Below are positions 51,134 to 60,436 of a stretch of 64,000 nucleotides of DNA, piece after piece. Both the position numbers and the translations under genes were made by a program. Source of the stretch: Candidatus Thiothrix sulfatifontis (GTDB taxonomy: Bacteria; Pseudomonadota; Gammaproteobacteria; Thiotrichales; Thiotrichaceae); the NCBI GenBank assembly GCA_022828425.1, contig CP094685.1:992001-1056000 (forward strand). The letters run 5' to 3'. Each line of letters starts with the position of its first letter. Position 1 is the stretch's first letter. A model generated the notes under the pieces. The model was not told the DNA's origin. It searched no databases and saw nothing but the letters and a program-made list of their open reading frames with translations.

Positions 51134-53396
51134 CTGGTTTGTTCCCCACTCGATAAAAAGCATACACCGCCGCCGCAAACGCGCCAAGCACCGCTGTTAC
51201 CCACAACAATGATTGCGTGGGGTGTTGGCTGAAGGTTGCAGTTTGGTAAAACACCGTTGCCGCCCCGTAGCCCAAGCCGGTGCTCCAAGTGACACCCAAT
51301 AATGCCCAACGCGCCCCAACTTCGCGGTACATCGCGCCCGTCGCTGCCACGCACGGAAAATACATGAGGATGAACAGCAAATAAGCAAACGCCCCGATTT
51401 TGCCATCAAAATGCTGATTCATCGCAATAAACGTGGCACTGCTGACTTCGGGTTCGGTATCAATCGTCCCAAAACCCAAGGGGTCGCCCACATTCGCCAG
51501 CGCCTCGGCGAGGTTGGTGGGAATGGTTGCGAAGGCATCTTGCAAACCCGCGCTGACACTGAAAACGGGCGCGGTTTCGGGCGCAAGTTCCGCGCCAGTA
51601 TTCATCTGGCTGTACAACGCATCCAATGTGCCGACGACCACTTCTTTTGCCAGCAATCCACTAACAATGCCAACGGTGGCAGGCCAGTTATCTTGCTGAA
51701 TGCCCATAGGTGCAAATACCGGCGTTATGGTTTTAGCCGCAGCACTCAACACCGACTTTTCGGTATTTTGGTTGCCGAAACTGCCGTCAGTACCCAAGTT
51801 GTTGACCACGTTAATCACCATGACCACCATGACAATCAGTTTGCCCGCGCCAACAATAAAGCCGCGTAACTTGTTCCAAGTATTGATCAAAATATTGCGT
51901 AAACCCGGTACTTGGTAGGTTGGCATTTCCATCACGAAATGATCAGCGCCGCCTTGCAGCAAGGTTTTGCGCATAATCAACCCGGTGAGAATCGCAAAGC
52001 CAATCCCGATTAAGTACAGCAGGAACACAATATTTTGCCCACCACTCTGGAAAAAGGCCGCCGCAAATAAGGCATAAACGGCTAAGCGTGCACCGCATGA
52101 CATAAACGGTGCCATTAACACGGTGAGGATGCGTTCACGCGGGCTGTCCAAAGTACGGGTAGCCATGATCGCAGGGACATTGCAACCAAAGCCCACAATC
52201 AGTGGCACGAATGCTTTGCCGGATACGCCAAGTTTGCGCATAAACTGATCCATCACAAAGGCGGCGCGTGCCATGTAACCGGATTCTTCCAGCAAGGTCA
52301 AAAATAGATACAGTGCCGCAATAATTGGGATAAAGGTTGCCACCACTTGCAAGCCACCACCCAAGCCATCCGCCAGCAGGGTAATCAACCATTCGGGTGT
52401 GCTAATGCTGCTCAACAGATGCCGTACTCCATCGACTGCCAAGGTTTGCGCACTGAGGTCAAAGAAATCAATGAATGCGCCGCCAAGGTTGATACTGAAC
52501 AGGAATAGCAGGTACATCATGACCAAAAAAATGGGAACGCCTGTCCAATGACCCAGCACCCAACGGTCGACTTTATCGGAAAGGGTGCGGCTGATTTTGC
52601 CGCGTTCTTGCGTCACGTCTTGTGCAATGCGGGTTGCCAGATCAAAGCGGGCATCTGCCAGCAAAAAATCGAGTTCCTCGTGCGTTTCCACTTCTACTTG
52701 TTGATGCAGAGGCGCAATTTCTGGCGCGGTCTGCTGGGTTTGCAAGGCTAACAGCGCGTCAACCCGCGACAGGCCTTGCGTTTGTAACTGTTGCAGCGCG
52801 TTTTCAACACTTGCATGGTAGGCAATGTCAAAATGCAGGGTGGAATAACTGGGAATGTAGTGGCAAATCGCGTGATGAACCGGGTGCAAATCCTTGTCTT
52901 GGCGCAGCGAAACCGGGATCACCGGACAACCCAGACGCTCGTGCAAGGCTTGCACGTCAATTTTTCTGCCGCGCCGTTCGGCCACATCCATCATATTGAG
53001 CAATACGATCATCGGCACGTTCAACTCGCGTAATTGCAGCGTGAGGTATAAGCCGCGCTCTAGCGTGCTGGCATCCACAATATTGATGTACAGGTAATCC
53101 GGGTGTTGCTGCACAAACTGCCGCGCGACCAGCTCATCCGCTGAGGTGTCGCTGTAATCGAGTGAATACGTGCCGGGGAGGTCAACGACATTTAAATCTT
53201 CGTTGAGCAAGCGGCATTGGCCTTCCTTGCGTTCAACAGTGACACCCGGCCAATTGCCGGTACGTTGGCGTGCGCCGGTGAGCAAATTGAATAGCGTGGT
53301 TTTGCCCGCGTTGGGGTTGCCGAGCAAGGCAACTTCACGATGCAGGGCGTTTCGGGGACACCGTTTTTCGTTGGCGTTACAACATTCCTGCGCCAT
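51090..53396 (-). CDS. feoB: Ferrous iron transporter FeoB
   Basis: Fe(II) permease. The 768-residue protein has an N-terminal G domain with G1 LLGNPNAGKTTLFN, G3 DLPGTYSL and G4 LNMMD, a helical GDI-like region and a C-terminal polytopic domain with the Gate motifs (GFGCNVPAIMATRT, FMSCGARLAVYALF). A short Cys-rich start (ECCNANEKRCPRN) precedes the G domain. It lies 3 bp downstream of feoA. Confidence 0.96.
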   Translation of the reverse strand: MAQECCNANEKRCPRNALHREVALLGNPNAGKTTLFNLLTGARQRTGNWPGVTVERKEGQCRLLNEDLNVVDLPGTYSLDYSDTSADELVARQFVQQHPDYLYINIVDASTLERGLYLTLQLRELNVPMIVLLNMMDVAERRGRKIDVQALHERLGCPVIPVSLRQDKDLHPVHHAICHYIPSYSTLHFDIAYHASVENALQQLQTQGLSRVDALLALQTQQTAPEIAPLHQQVEVETHEELDFLLADARFDLATRIAQDVTQERGKISRTLSDKVDRWVLGHWTGVPIFLVMMYLLFLFSINLGGAFIDFFDLSAQTLAVDGVRHLLSSISTPEWLITLLADGLGGGLQVVATFIPIIAALYLFLTLLEESGYMARAAFVMDQFMRKLGVSGKAFVPLIVGFGCNVPAIMATRTLDSPRERILTVLMAPFMSCGARLAVYALFAAAFFQSGGQNIVFLLYLIGIGFAILTGLIMRKTLLQGGADHFVMEMPTYQVPGLRNILINTWNKLRGFIVGAGKLIVMVVMVINVVNNLGTDGSFGNQNTEKSVLSAAAKTITPVFAPMGIQQDNWPATVGIVSGLLAKEVVVGTLDALYSQMNTGAELAPETAPVFSVSAGLQDAFATIPTNLAEALANVGDPLGFGTIDTEPEVSSATFIAMNQHFDGKIGAFAYLLFILMYFPCVAATGAMYREVGARWALLGVTWSTGLGYGAATVFYQTATFSQHPTQSLLWVTAVLGAFAAAVYAFYRVGNKPDAIRGNSRLPATAR

Positions 53397-53399
53397 GGC

Positions 53400-53639
53400 T
53401 TACTCCTGAACGTGAACCATAATGTGATCGGTAATAGTACGCCCAAGGCTGATGCGATTGTTACCATTACCCAAAACAATATCGCCATTGCGGTTGCGCA
53501 ATATGTCGATGCGTGAACCTTTGCCGATACCCATGCCTAATAAGCGGATACGCGTGGCATTGTCGGTTTGAATGACGTAAATATGGGCGGAACTGCTTTC
53601 CGTCAAGGTCGAGAGAGGTCGGGCATCGGCTAAGCTCAT
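53400..53639 (-). CDS. feoA: Ferrous iron transport protein FeoA
   Basis: This 79-residue SH3-like protein (MSLADARPLSTLTESSSAHI; IRLLGMGIGKGSRIDILRNRNGD; GRTITDHIMVHVQE) is a typical FeoA. It is the first gene of feoA-feoB-feoC and probably interacts with FeoB. A Fur-like box lies 20 bp upstream. Confidence 0.93.
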   Translation of the reverse strand: MSLADARPLSTLTESSSAHIYVIQTDNATRIRLLGMGIGKGSRIDILRNRNGDIVLGNGNNRISLGRTITDHIMVHVQE

Positions 53640-53658
53640 GCGCTGGCTACCTGCATCT

Positions 53659-53677
53659 GAAAATGATTCTCAATTTT
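53659..53677 (-). promoter_or_regulatory. Fur box upstream of feoABC
   Basis: GAAAATGATTCTCAATTTT matches the 19-bp Fur consensus at 13 of 19 positions by eye. It lies 20 bp upstream of the feoA start, where an iron-loaded Fur would block transcription. Confidence 0.65.
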
Positions 53678-53732
53678 ATATCACATTTTCTTAATATTCA
53701 AGTTGCGTTGAACATTTTAAATAATCATCGGT

Positions 53733-53826
53733 CATAATCGGTGATACAGGCATTGATACGCTGGTATCAAGTCGTGGACTCCTCCGACAATCTTCCTCCC
53801 CGAACATTAGGCGGGGAGGTGTTTTT
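53733..53826 (+). ncRNA. Candidate small RNA divergent from feoA
   Basis: The 199-bp gap between feoA and the next gene contains, in rightward order, a possible promoter (TTGAAC 53708-53713, CATAAT 53733-53738, 19-base spacing), a perfect hairpin TTGATAC (53753-53759) / GTATCAA (53764-53770) with loop GCTG, and an 8-bp GC-rich stem CCTCCCCG (53795-53802) / CGGGGAGG (53812-53819) followed by TGTTTTT. The last is a good intrinsic terminator with no upstream gene to end, since feoA points the other way. An RNA of about 85 bases would fit. The Fur box lies ~50 bp from this promoter, so iron control is possible but not shown. Confidence 0.5.
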
Positions 53827-53850
53827 CCGCCACAGCTTATGAGGGCTACT

Positions 53851-54420
53851 GTGAAAATAATTCATTACTGTGTGTCAGCGTTGCTCTTGTTCGCCTTAGC
53901 GGGATGTGAGCGGCTGGAACAAGACATGCTATCCGCACCCGATGATACCTCGATTGACCGTTACGGCTTGGATACCGTGAAGCTAGGCGAAAAACGCCCA
54001 GAGGCAGCCAAGCAATTGCAGGCGTTGCTCGATCAGCCGATGCAATGCAAACCCGGCAAAACCGGCCTAGGCGACAAACGCAAAGCCTACCGCTTGGAAG
54101 AATGCACCGCCACGCCAACCAATGGCACTGTCGGCAAATTATGGAATGAGCCACTCGGTTTCTTCAAAGCCGTGTTTGTGGAAGACCAATTGTGCAGTTT
54201 GGAATTGCAACTGAATACGAGCGGCGATTACGAAGCCTTGTACGACGCGCACGGCAAAAAAATTCTGAATCTGTTTGGCAAGCCCGATGAGGCCAAATCC
54301 ACGGGAGTATTGTGGCAGCGTGAGACCGACGAAGCCACGCTCAAAGATTTAGGTGATGGCAAAGTCAGGCTGGAAATTCGCAATAAGCAAGTCATGCAAG
54401 CCTTGCATCACCAAGGATAA
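53851..54420 (+). CDS. Lipoprotein of unknown function
   Basis: GTG 53851 is preferred (MKIIHYCVSALLLFALAGC), since GAGGG lies 6 bases before it; ATG at 53839 would also open the frame. The lipoprotein signal ends FALAGC. The 190-residue mature region has DTVKLGEKRPEAAKQLQALL, two spaced Cys (MQCKPG, LEECTATP), LWNEPLGFFKAVFVEDQLC, and KILNLFGKPDEAKSTGVLW. This looks like a small alpha/beta lipoprotein; I do not recognise the family. It lies downstream of the candidate RNA and upstream of rluE. Confidence 0.68.
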   Translation: MKIIHYCVSALLLFALAGCERLEQDMLSAPDDTSIDRYGLDTVKLGEKRPEAAKQLQALLDQPMQCKPGKTGLGDKRKAYRLEECTATPTNGTVGKLWNEPLGFFKAVFVEDQLCSLELQLNTSGDYEALYDAHGKKILNLFGKPDEAKSTGVLWQRETDEATLKDLGDGKVRLEIRNKQVMQALHHQG

Positions 54421-54491
54421 GGAAGGGCAAAGGGGGCAGGCGGGGCATAATGTTGGTATGATACTGGCGTCATGGATTCACCAGTGTTGTT

Positions 54492-55031
54492 ATGCCCCGC
54501 ATTATTTTATTCAACAAACCGTTTGACGTACTCTGCCAATTTACCGATCAGGAAGGCAGGGCGACACTCGCCGACTACATTCCCGTGCCGGATGTTTACA
54601 CCGCCGGGCGTCTTGATCGCGATAGCGAAGGCTTGCTGCTGCTAACCGATGATGGCAGTTTGCAACACCGCATTGCCGACCCCAAACACAAAACCAGCAA
54701 AACCTATTGGGTGCAAGTCGAAGGTGTGCCGACCGATGCCGCTTTGCAGCCCTTGCGCCAAGGCATTCGCTTGAAAGATGGCATGACACGCCCGGCAGAC
54801 GTGCGCGTCATGGCTGAGCCGCCCGGTTTGTGGGCGCGTGTACCACCGATTCGGGTGCGCCAAAGCATTCCTGATACGTGGTTGGAAATCACCATCAGTG
54901 AAGGGCGTAACCGGCAAGTACGACGCATGACCGCCGCGATTGGCTTTCCTACCTTGCGCTTGATTCGGTATCGGATTGGGCAATGGACATTGGATGGCCT
55001 GGGCAGCGGGGAATGGCGGGAAATACGGTAA
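54492..55031 (+). CDS. rluE: 23S rRNA pseudouridine synthase RluE-type
   Basis: Makes pseudouridine in 23S rRNA (position 2457 in E. coli). The 179-residue protein has no S4 domain and begins with [15 protein letters not shown]. The catalytic [17 protein letters not shown] (Asp in GRLDRD, about residues 37-42) and [21 protein letters not shown] are the RsuA/RluE-subfamily motifs. The lack of S4 and the length point to RluE rather than RluB/RluF/RsuA. Confidence 0.88.
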   Translation: MPRIILFNKPFDVLCQFTDQEGRATLADYIPVPDVYTAGRLDRDSEGLLLLTDDGSLQHRIADPKHKTSKTYWVQVEGVPTDAALQPLRQGIRLKDGMTRPADVRVMAEPPGLWARVPPIRVRQSIPDTWLEITISEGRNRQVRRMTAAIGFPTLRLIRYRIGQWTLDGLGSGEWREIR

Positions 55032-55043
55032 AAGGGTGTTGAG

Positions 55044-55071
55044 GTAGAGACGCAAGATTTTGCGTCTCTAC
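55044..55071. terminator. Convergent terminator hairpin after rluE
   Basis: GTAGAGACGCAA (55044-55055) and TTGCGTCTCTAC (55060-55071) form a perfect 12-bp stem with loop GATT, between the convergent rluE and the small exported-protein gene. T tracts are short (GGGTGTTTT on plus; CTCAACACCCTTTT on minus). Confidence 0.7.
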
Positions 55072-55078
55072 GGGTGTT

Positions 55079-55270
55079 TTACTTGCAAGCCACGTCTTTG
55101 GTGCTGGTATCTTCAAAATGCAGACGGCACACGCCCGGCGCAATCACTTCGTTTTGCACAATCACTTGGACAGTGCTTTTGGTGGTTGGAGCCGAGGCCA
55201 ATTGATCAGAGCTGGCAACCGCCGCAAAAACGGTCAGTGATAAAGTAAGTGTAACGGCAAATTTAAACAT
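55079..55270 (-). CDS. Small exported protein, unknown
   Basis: The start is ATG 55270 (MFKFAVTLTLSLTVFAAVAS), preceded by AGGAG; the frame is open to 55306. The 63-residue product is a signal peptide plus about 42 mature residues with two Cys (GVCRLHFED and DVACK), probably a disulfide. No family recognised. Confidence 0.6.
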   Translation of the reverse strand: MFKFAVTLTLSLTVFAAVASSDQLASAPTTKSTVQVIVQNEVIAPGVCRLHFEDTSTKDVACK

Positions 55271-55434
55271 TTTCTTCGCTCCTATTCTATTAGCTGGTCG
55301 GGTCATCTGGTCTTAATCGTTTGCGTCTAGCGCATGAGGGGTATTATGCGCAAACGCTGGCGTGACCTCTGTGATAGCTAACACGTTTTTAGGTACATAG
55401 TGCGGAAGTTGATGCTTTAAAAATTAGCTGTTGA

Positions 55435-58400
55435 TCAATGTGGGTGAGTCGGTTCGCGCGAAGTTTCACCCTTCAGCACAAACTGGCGGTACAGCAACGG
55501 CAACAAAATCAGCGTCAAAATCGTCGCGCTAAGCAACCCGCCGATCACCACCGTTGCCAGCGGCTTCTGAATTTCCGAGCCGGGGCCGGTGGCAAACAAC
55601 AACGGTACTAAACCCCATGCCGCAATACTGGCGGTCATTAACACTGGGCGCAGGCGACGCAATGCCCCTTCGCGTACCACCGCCGTGCCTCGGTAGCCTT
55701 GCTGATGCAATTGGTTGAAAAATGTCACCAATACCACGCCGTTGAGTACCGCAATCCCCAGCAGTGCAATGAAACCTACCGACGCGGGTACGGATAAATA
55801 CTGCCCAGAAATCCCCAGACTAAAAATGCCACCAATCAACGCCAACGGCACATTCGCCATCACCAGAACGGTTTGGCGCACATCCCGAAACGTCAAAAAC
55901 AGCAGCAAGCCAATCATGGCAAGCGCAATCGGCACCACAATCAGCAAGCGTTGCGCCGCCCGTTGCTGGTTCTCGAATTGCCCGCCCCACGTAATGCTGT
56001 AGCCGGTCGGCAAGGTCACGTTAGCGGCGACGGCAGCTTGGGCTTCTTCCACAAAACTCACCAAATCGCGCCCCGCTACATTGCTTTGTGCCACCACGAA
56101 ACGGCCGGCATTTTCGCGTTTAATCGCCAAGGGACCTTCGGTGCGGACGAGTTTTGCCACCTGATCAAGGCTGATAATGCGTCCGTCGGGCAGTGTTAGG
56201 CGGATTTGCTGCAAGGCTTGGGGCGCTTGGCGCAATTCGGCAGAACCGCGTAATTGCAGCGGAATGCGTCGCCCTTCTTGCTGGATAATGCCAATGATTT
56301 CACCTTCGAGCTGGGTGCGTAATAGGCTGGCAATGTCGTCTACCGATAGCCCAAAGCGTCCGGCGGCTTGGCGGTCAATTTCGGCGCGTAGGTATTGCAC
56401 GCCCGCGTTTTTCTGGGTGTAAACGTCGGATGCACCGGGGATTTTCTCCAAAATCGTCACGATTTGCTGTGCCAGATCGCCCAACACTGCCAGATCCGTG
56501 CCGAAAATTTTGATGGCGACATCGCCACGACTACCCGTCAGCATTTCGGAGACGCGCATATCAATCGGTTGGGTGAAGTTGTAACCCACGCCGGGGAATT
56601 TTTCTAACACTTGACGGATTTCTTCTTGCAGCCATTCTTTATCCGGCGTTCGCCAGGTTTCGCGGGGCTTTAACACCAGAAAGCTGTCGGTTTCATTCAG
56701 GCTCATCGGGTCAAGACCGAGTTCGTCCGAGCCGACCCGTGCGACGATGCGCTCAATTTCTGGGATGCTATCCAGCAAGGCTTGTTGCACCCGCAAGTCG
56801 GTTGCGACGCTTTGATCCAGACTGATTGAAGGCAGTTTTTCCAATTGCACCAGCAAGTCGCCTTCATCCATCGTCGGCATAAAGGTTTTACCAATCAAGG
56901 GGTAAGTAGCGCCTGCGCCTAACATCACCGCGATGGTGAGGATATAAACCAAGCTAGGGCGTTTCAACGCGGCATCTAACACCGGCAAGTACACGCGGCG
57001 CGACACGCGCAATAGCCACGGATCATTGTGTGCCGCTTGCTTGAGCAACCACGACGCCAGTACCGGAATCACCGTCAATGCCAACAGCAAGGAGATGGAC
57101 AGTGCAAACACAATGGTCAGCGCGACCGGCGAGAACAGCTTGCCTTCCAACCCTTCCAGCGTCAGCAGTGGCAGGAATACCAAGGCAATAATGACGATGC
57201 CGATGCTGACGGGGGAGGACACTTCTTGCACTGCCCACAAGACTTTTTGCCGCTGCGGGGTTTTGGCGTTTTCATCGTCATGTGCCAAATGTGCCACGAT
57301 ATTTTCAACAATCACCACCGCCGCATCCACCAGCAAGCCGATGGCAATGGCTAAACCGCCCAAACTCATCAAGTTGGCGGATAAACCAAATTGGCGCATC
57401 AAAATGAACGTGCCTAACACCGATAGCGGCAAAATCAATGCCACCACGAACGCCGCCCGCAAATTGCCCAAGAACGCGAACAAAATAATGCCGACCAACA
57501 CAAACGCTTCCAGCAAGGCTTTACTGACGGTGTGAATCGCTTTATCGACGAGGGTGGAACGGTCGTAAAACGGCTCAATGGTGACACCGGGCGGCAAGGT
57601 TTGGCTGATTTCAGCGAGTTTGGTTTTGATATTGGTGGTGAGTTGCCCCGCATTTGCGCCGCGCAAGCTCAGTACCAAGCCTTCGACCGCTTCGCCCTTG
57701 CCGTTTTGGGTGACTGCGCCGTAACGGGTGAGTTCGCCGAGGGTGACTTGCGCGACTTGCCCGACGGTGACGGGTACGCCGTCCACGCTTTTGATGACAA
57801 TGTGGCGCAAGTCGTCTAGCCCGTTGATGCCGCTTTCGATACGCACCACCCAAGTTTCTTCGCCTTCATTGACGCGCCCCGCGCCATCGTTGCGGATATT
57901 GGTGTTCAGCGCGGTACGCAAATCGTCCAAGGTTAAGTGACGAGCGTTGAGGGCGGCTAAATCGGGGGTGATTTCAAAGGTGGTGGCACGTCCGCCAAGC
58001 GCGTTGACATCGGCAACACCGGGCAGGGCGCGAAGTTGGGGGCGAATCGTCCAGTCCAGCAAGGTGCGTTTGTCTTGCAGCGGCAAATCGCCTTCCACGG
58101 TGAACATGAAAATTTCGGAGAGCGGGGTGGAAATCGGGGCTAAACCGCCAGTCACATTGTCAGGCAAATCGTTTTTGACGTTGGCAAAGCGTTCCGCGAC
58201 TTGGCTACGCGCCCAGTAAATGTCCGTGCCTTCGGCAAAGTCGAGGGTGATGTCGGTGAGGGCGTATTTGGAGACACTGCGCAACACGACTTGGTTGGGT
58301 ATCCCCAGCAATTCGGTTTCGACGGGTTGGGCGATTCGCGCTTCGACTTCTTCGGGGGTCATGCCGGGGGCTTTGAGGATCAGCTTGACTTGCGTGGTGG

Positions 58401-58527
58401 ATACGTCGGGAAACGCATCAATCGGCAGTTCCTGAAAGGTGCGGACACCAAACACGGTGAGTAGCACGGTCAAACCGAGAATCAGCCAGCGTTGTGCGAG
58501 GGAAAATTCAGTGAGCCAGTTAAGCAT
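55435..58527 (-). CDS. Heavy-metal efflux RND permease (CusA/CzcA family)
   Basis: This 1030-residue RND permease of the HME group has 12 membrane segments and two porter domains. TM4 carries AIAIGLLVDAAVVIVEN, the VDAA-VVxVEN signature of metal pumps, and the protein has FRTFQELPIDAFPDVSTTQVK at its start and the MSLNETDSFLVLKPRE region near a methionine-poor cleft. The CusA three-Met site is not obvious, so Zn/Co/Ni-like (Czc) or broader substrates are more likely than Cu/Ag. It follows the adaptor gene by 3 bp. Confidence 0.92.
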   Translation of the reverse strand: MLNWLTEFSLAQRWLILGLTVLLTVFGVRTFQELPIDAFPDVSTTQVKLILKAPGMTPEEVEARIAQPVETELLGIPNQVVLRSVSKYALTDITLDFAEGTDIYWARSQVAERFANVKNDLPDNVTGGLAPISTPLSEIFMFTVEGDLPLQDKRTLLDWTIRPQLRALPGVADVNALGGRATTFEITPDLAALNARHLTLDDLRTALNTNIRNDGAGRVNEGEETWVVRIESGINGLDDLRHIVIKSVDGVPVTVGQVAQVTLGELTRYGAVTQNGKGEAVEGLVLSLRGANAGQLTTNIKTKLAEISQTLPPGVTIEPFYDRSTLVDKAIHTVSKALLEAFVLVGIILFAFLGNLRAAFVVALILPLSVLGTFILMRQFGLSANLMSLGGLAIAIGLLVDAAVVIVENIVAHLAHDDENAKTPQRQKVLWAVQEVSSPVSIGIVIIALVFLPLLTLEGLEGKLFSPVALTIVFALSISLLLALTVIPVLASWLLKQAAHNDPWLLRVSRRVYLPVLDAALKRPSLVYILTIAVMLGAGATYPLIGKTFMPTMDEGDLLVQLEKLPSISLDQSVATDLRVQQALLDSIPEIERIVARVGSDELGLDPMSLNETDSFLVLKPRETWRTPDKEWLQEEIRQVLEKFPGVGYNFTQPIDMRVSEMLTGSRGDVAIKIFGTDLAVLGDLAQQIVTILEKIPGASDVYTQKNAGVQYLRAEIDRQAAGRFGLSVDDIASLLRTQLEGEIIGIIQQEGRRIPLQLRGSAELRQAPQALQQIRLTLPDGRIISLDQVAKLVRTEGPLAIKRENAGRFVVAQSNVAGRDLVSFVEEAQAAVAANVTLPTGYSITWGGQFENQQRAAQRLLIVVPIALAMIGLLLFLTFRDVRQTVLVMANVPLALIGGIFSLGISGQYLSVPASVGFIALLGIAVLNGVVLVTFFNQLHQQGYRGTAVVREGALRRLRPVLMTASIAAWGLVPLLFATGPGSEIQKPLATVVIGGLLSATILTLILLPLLYRQFVLKGETSREPTHPH

Positions 58528-58530
58528 GGG

Positions 58531-59613
58531 TTATTCCTCCGCCTCTTGCCACTTGGCTTTGAGGGCAGCAACGCCTTTGGTGGCAATGCGGCTGTCGGCT
58601 GGCAAGCCGCTGATGGTGGCTTGGGTGTCGTTTTGTTGCACAATTTTGACGGCGGTTGGGGTGAAACCCTCTGCACTTTCGGTGAACACATACGCTTGAT
58701 CGCCCGACCATACCAAGCCGCTGGTGGGGATGCTGGCGGCGGCTTCCCCTGCATTGCTGCTGCTTTGCAAGGTGACTTTGACGGTTTGCCCCGGATGTAG
58801 GGTGGTGCTGTCTTCCTGCGTTATATCCGCTCGCACGATGACGTTTTGGGCATTATCCAAAGCGGGTTGCAAGGCGCGAACCGTGCCGCTGAGTTGGCTG
58901 TCGCGGATTGTGACGGTTTGCCCCGCTTGCACGTCTTTGGCTTGGGCGGGGGTGAGGGGGATTTCTAAACTGAGTTGACGCAAATTGCCGATTTTGACCA
59001 GCGCGGCGGGGGCTTCGACCCGTTGCCCCGGTTCGACCATGGTTTCCAGTATCCAGCCGCTGATGGGGGCGGTTAGGGTAATTTCGGCGCTGTCGCTGCC
59101 GGGTTTAACGCCGAGCAAGCGTAAGGTGGCAATCGCGGCTTCCTGATCGGCTTGCGCCAATTTGACGTCGTTTTGAGTCAGCAGCCAGGTGTTTTTGGCG
59201 ATTAGCCCTTGATCTGCCAGCCGTTGGTCGCGGGCGGCATTGTCGGCGGCGAGTTGGTATTTGAGGCGGGCTTGCAGGTATTGGCGTTGTGCCTCCACCA
59301 CGTCGGGGGAGGAAAGCGAGGCTACTTTGTCGCCCGCTTTGACGGTTTCACCGGCTTGATGCAGTAAGGTGGTGATGAGTCCATCGGCGGGTACGGCGAC
59401 CACGCGCACACTGGAGGGCGGTAACATCACTTGCGCATTCACTTCCAGCGCGGTGTTGGCACTGGCGCTGACGGCGGTGAGTGGCGTGACCTCGATGCCG
59501 AGCGCACTGCGTTGTTCCGCTGGCACAGTTATGGTGGCGGCGGCGGTGGCAATGCTGGGCAGTAGCAAGGCTAGGCTCAATAGGCTGGGTCTTATTTTAG
59601 GGATCACGGGCAT
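58531..59613 (-). CDS. RND periplasmic adaptor (CusB/CzcB family)
   Basis: The 360-residue exported adaptor (signal peptide to about 24) has a lipoyl/barrel pair (VRVVAVPADGLITTLLHQAGETVKAGD), a helical hairpin (DVVEAQRQYLQARLKYQLAADNA) and beta-barrel region (LTLTAPISGWILETMVEPGQRVEAP). It is the HME-type partner for the permease just downstream. No CzcC-like outer-membrane channel is present in the window. Confidence 0.9.
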   Translation of the reverse strand: MPVIPKIRPSLLSLALLLPSIATAAATITVPAEQRSALGIEVTPLTAVSASANTALEVNAQVMLPPSSVRVVAVPADGLITTLLHQAGETVKAGDKVASLSSPDVVEAQRQYLQARLKYQLAADNAARDQRLADQGLIAKNTWLLTQNDVKLAQADQEAAIATLRLLGVKPGSDSAEITLTAPISGWILETMVEPGQRVEAPAALVKIGNLRQLSLEIPLTPAQAKDVQAGQTVTIRDSQLSGTVRALQPALDNAQNVIVRADITQEDSTTLHPGQTVKVTLQSSSNAGEAAASIPTSGLVWSGDQAYVFTESAEGFTPTAVKIVQQNDTQATISGLPADSRIATKGVAALKAKWQEAEE

Positions 59614-59694
59614 TCACTCTGGTTGGGTCGTAACCAGAGTATATTAGCTCATTCTAATCGTTGGCAGGCGGCAAAGGGTCAGTCGGGGGCGTTT

Positions 59695-59710
59695 TAGGGC
59701 ATTTGCCCTA
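59695..59710. promoter_or_regulatory. Palindrome TAGGGCATTTGCCCTA
   Basis: A near-perfect palindrome (two central bases off) lies between the adaptor gene and the first LuxR-type gene. Its 12-bp core recurs, in reverse complement form, at 60299-60310 on the other side of that gene. It may be an operator. Confidence 0.4.
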
Positions 59711-59717
59711 CCGTTGA

Positions 59718-60221
59718 TCAGTTGAGAAAGTCTTCAAAGAACCACGCGGCGAATTCGTGTCGCCCGTTCAGCCCCGATTTGCGGTAGAGGGCAATGGCTT
59801 GCTGGCGCACGGTTTTTTCTTTGGTATGGCGGATGCTGGCTATCTCATCAAAGCTCAAGCCTTTGAGCAACAGCAGGGCAACTTCTTTTTCAGTGGGGCT
59901 GAGTTCCCATTCGTGCAATTGTTCATGGATAACGGCGACATAGCCTTTGCCCGCTTGTTGCAGCTTGCTGTGCAGGTCAGAAATGCGGGCGTGCGAGTGG
60001 TGTAATTGACTGTGGAGTTGAGTGATTTCGCGTTGCTTGCGGTAGTTTTCCCACATTAAATACCCAACCCCGATAAACGAGATAATGACCACAACGGCAT
60101 CCACAAGGTTATGCAGTAGCGGGCGGTCAGCATGATAAAGATCAAGACTGAAGCCATAAGTGTGCAAAATGGCAACGCTGAACAGCAATGCGATAAGAAA
60201 AATGTCTCGGGAACGGAACAT
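59718..60221 (-). CDS. Membrane-anchored LuxR-type transcription regulator (copy 1)
   Basis: This 167-residue protein has two N-terminal membrane segments (about 8-25 and 37-56), a helical coiled-coil linker (KQREITQLHSQLHHSHARISD) and a C-terminal LuxR/GerE-type HTH with LSPTEKEVALLLLKGLSFDEIA, then KEKTVRQQAIALYRKSGLNGRHEFAAWFFEDFL. Signal sensing in the membrane and DNA binding at the end make a one-component regulator. Its HTH is almost identical to the copies at 60437 and 63811. No receiver or ligand domain is seen. Confidence 0.87.
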   Translation of the reverse strand: MFRSRDIFLIALLFSVAILHTYGFSLDLYHADRPLLHNLVDAVVVIISFIGVGYLMWENYRKQREITQLHSQLHHSHARISDLHSKLQQAGKGYVAVIHEQLHEWELSPTEKEVALLLLKGLSFDEIASIRHTKEKTVRQQAIALYRKSGLNGRHEFAAWFFEDFLN

Positions 60222-60298
60222 CTGGCCTGTGCCTGTGCGGGTGTTTTAACGAACCATTGATTCTAGGGGATGACGCTTTGGATGCAAAGCAACTTGTT

Positions 60299-60310
60299 GG
60301 GCAAATGCCC
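60299..60310. promoter_or_regulatory. Palindrome GGGCAAATGCCC
   Basis: A perfect 12-bp core, reverse complement of the core at 59697-59708, is located in the divergent gap between copies 1 and 2 of the LuxR-type gene, where promoters of both must lie. Candidate autoregulatory site. Confidence 0.4.
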
Positions 60311-60436
60311 TACACCGGCAGCATCTGTCAAATTTTGCATAGAAATGCGGCGTATGCCCACTGTACTGGTGGGTATTTAACATGAAATGGTGCAAGCGTT
60401 CGGTTTGAAGCAGTCACCACGGAAGGAATACGCCCT

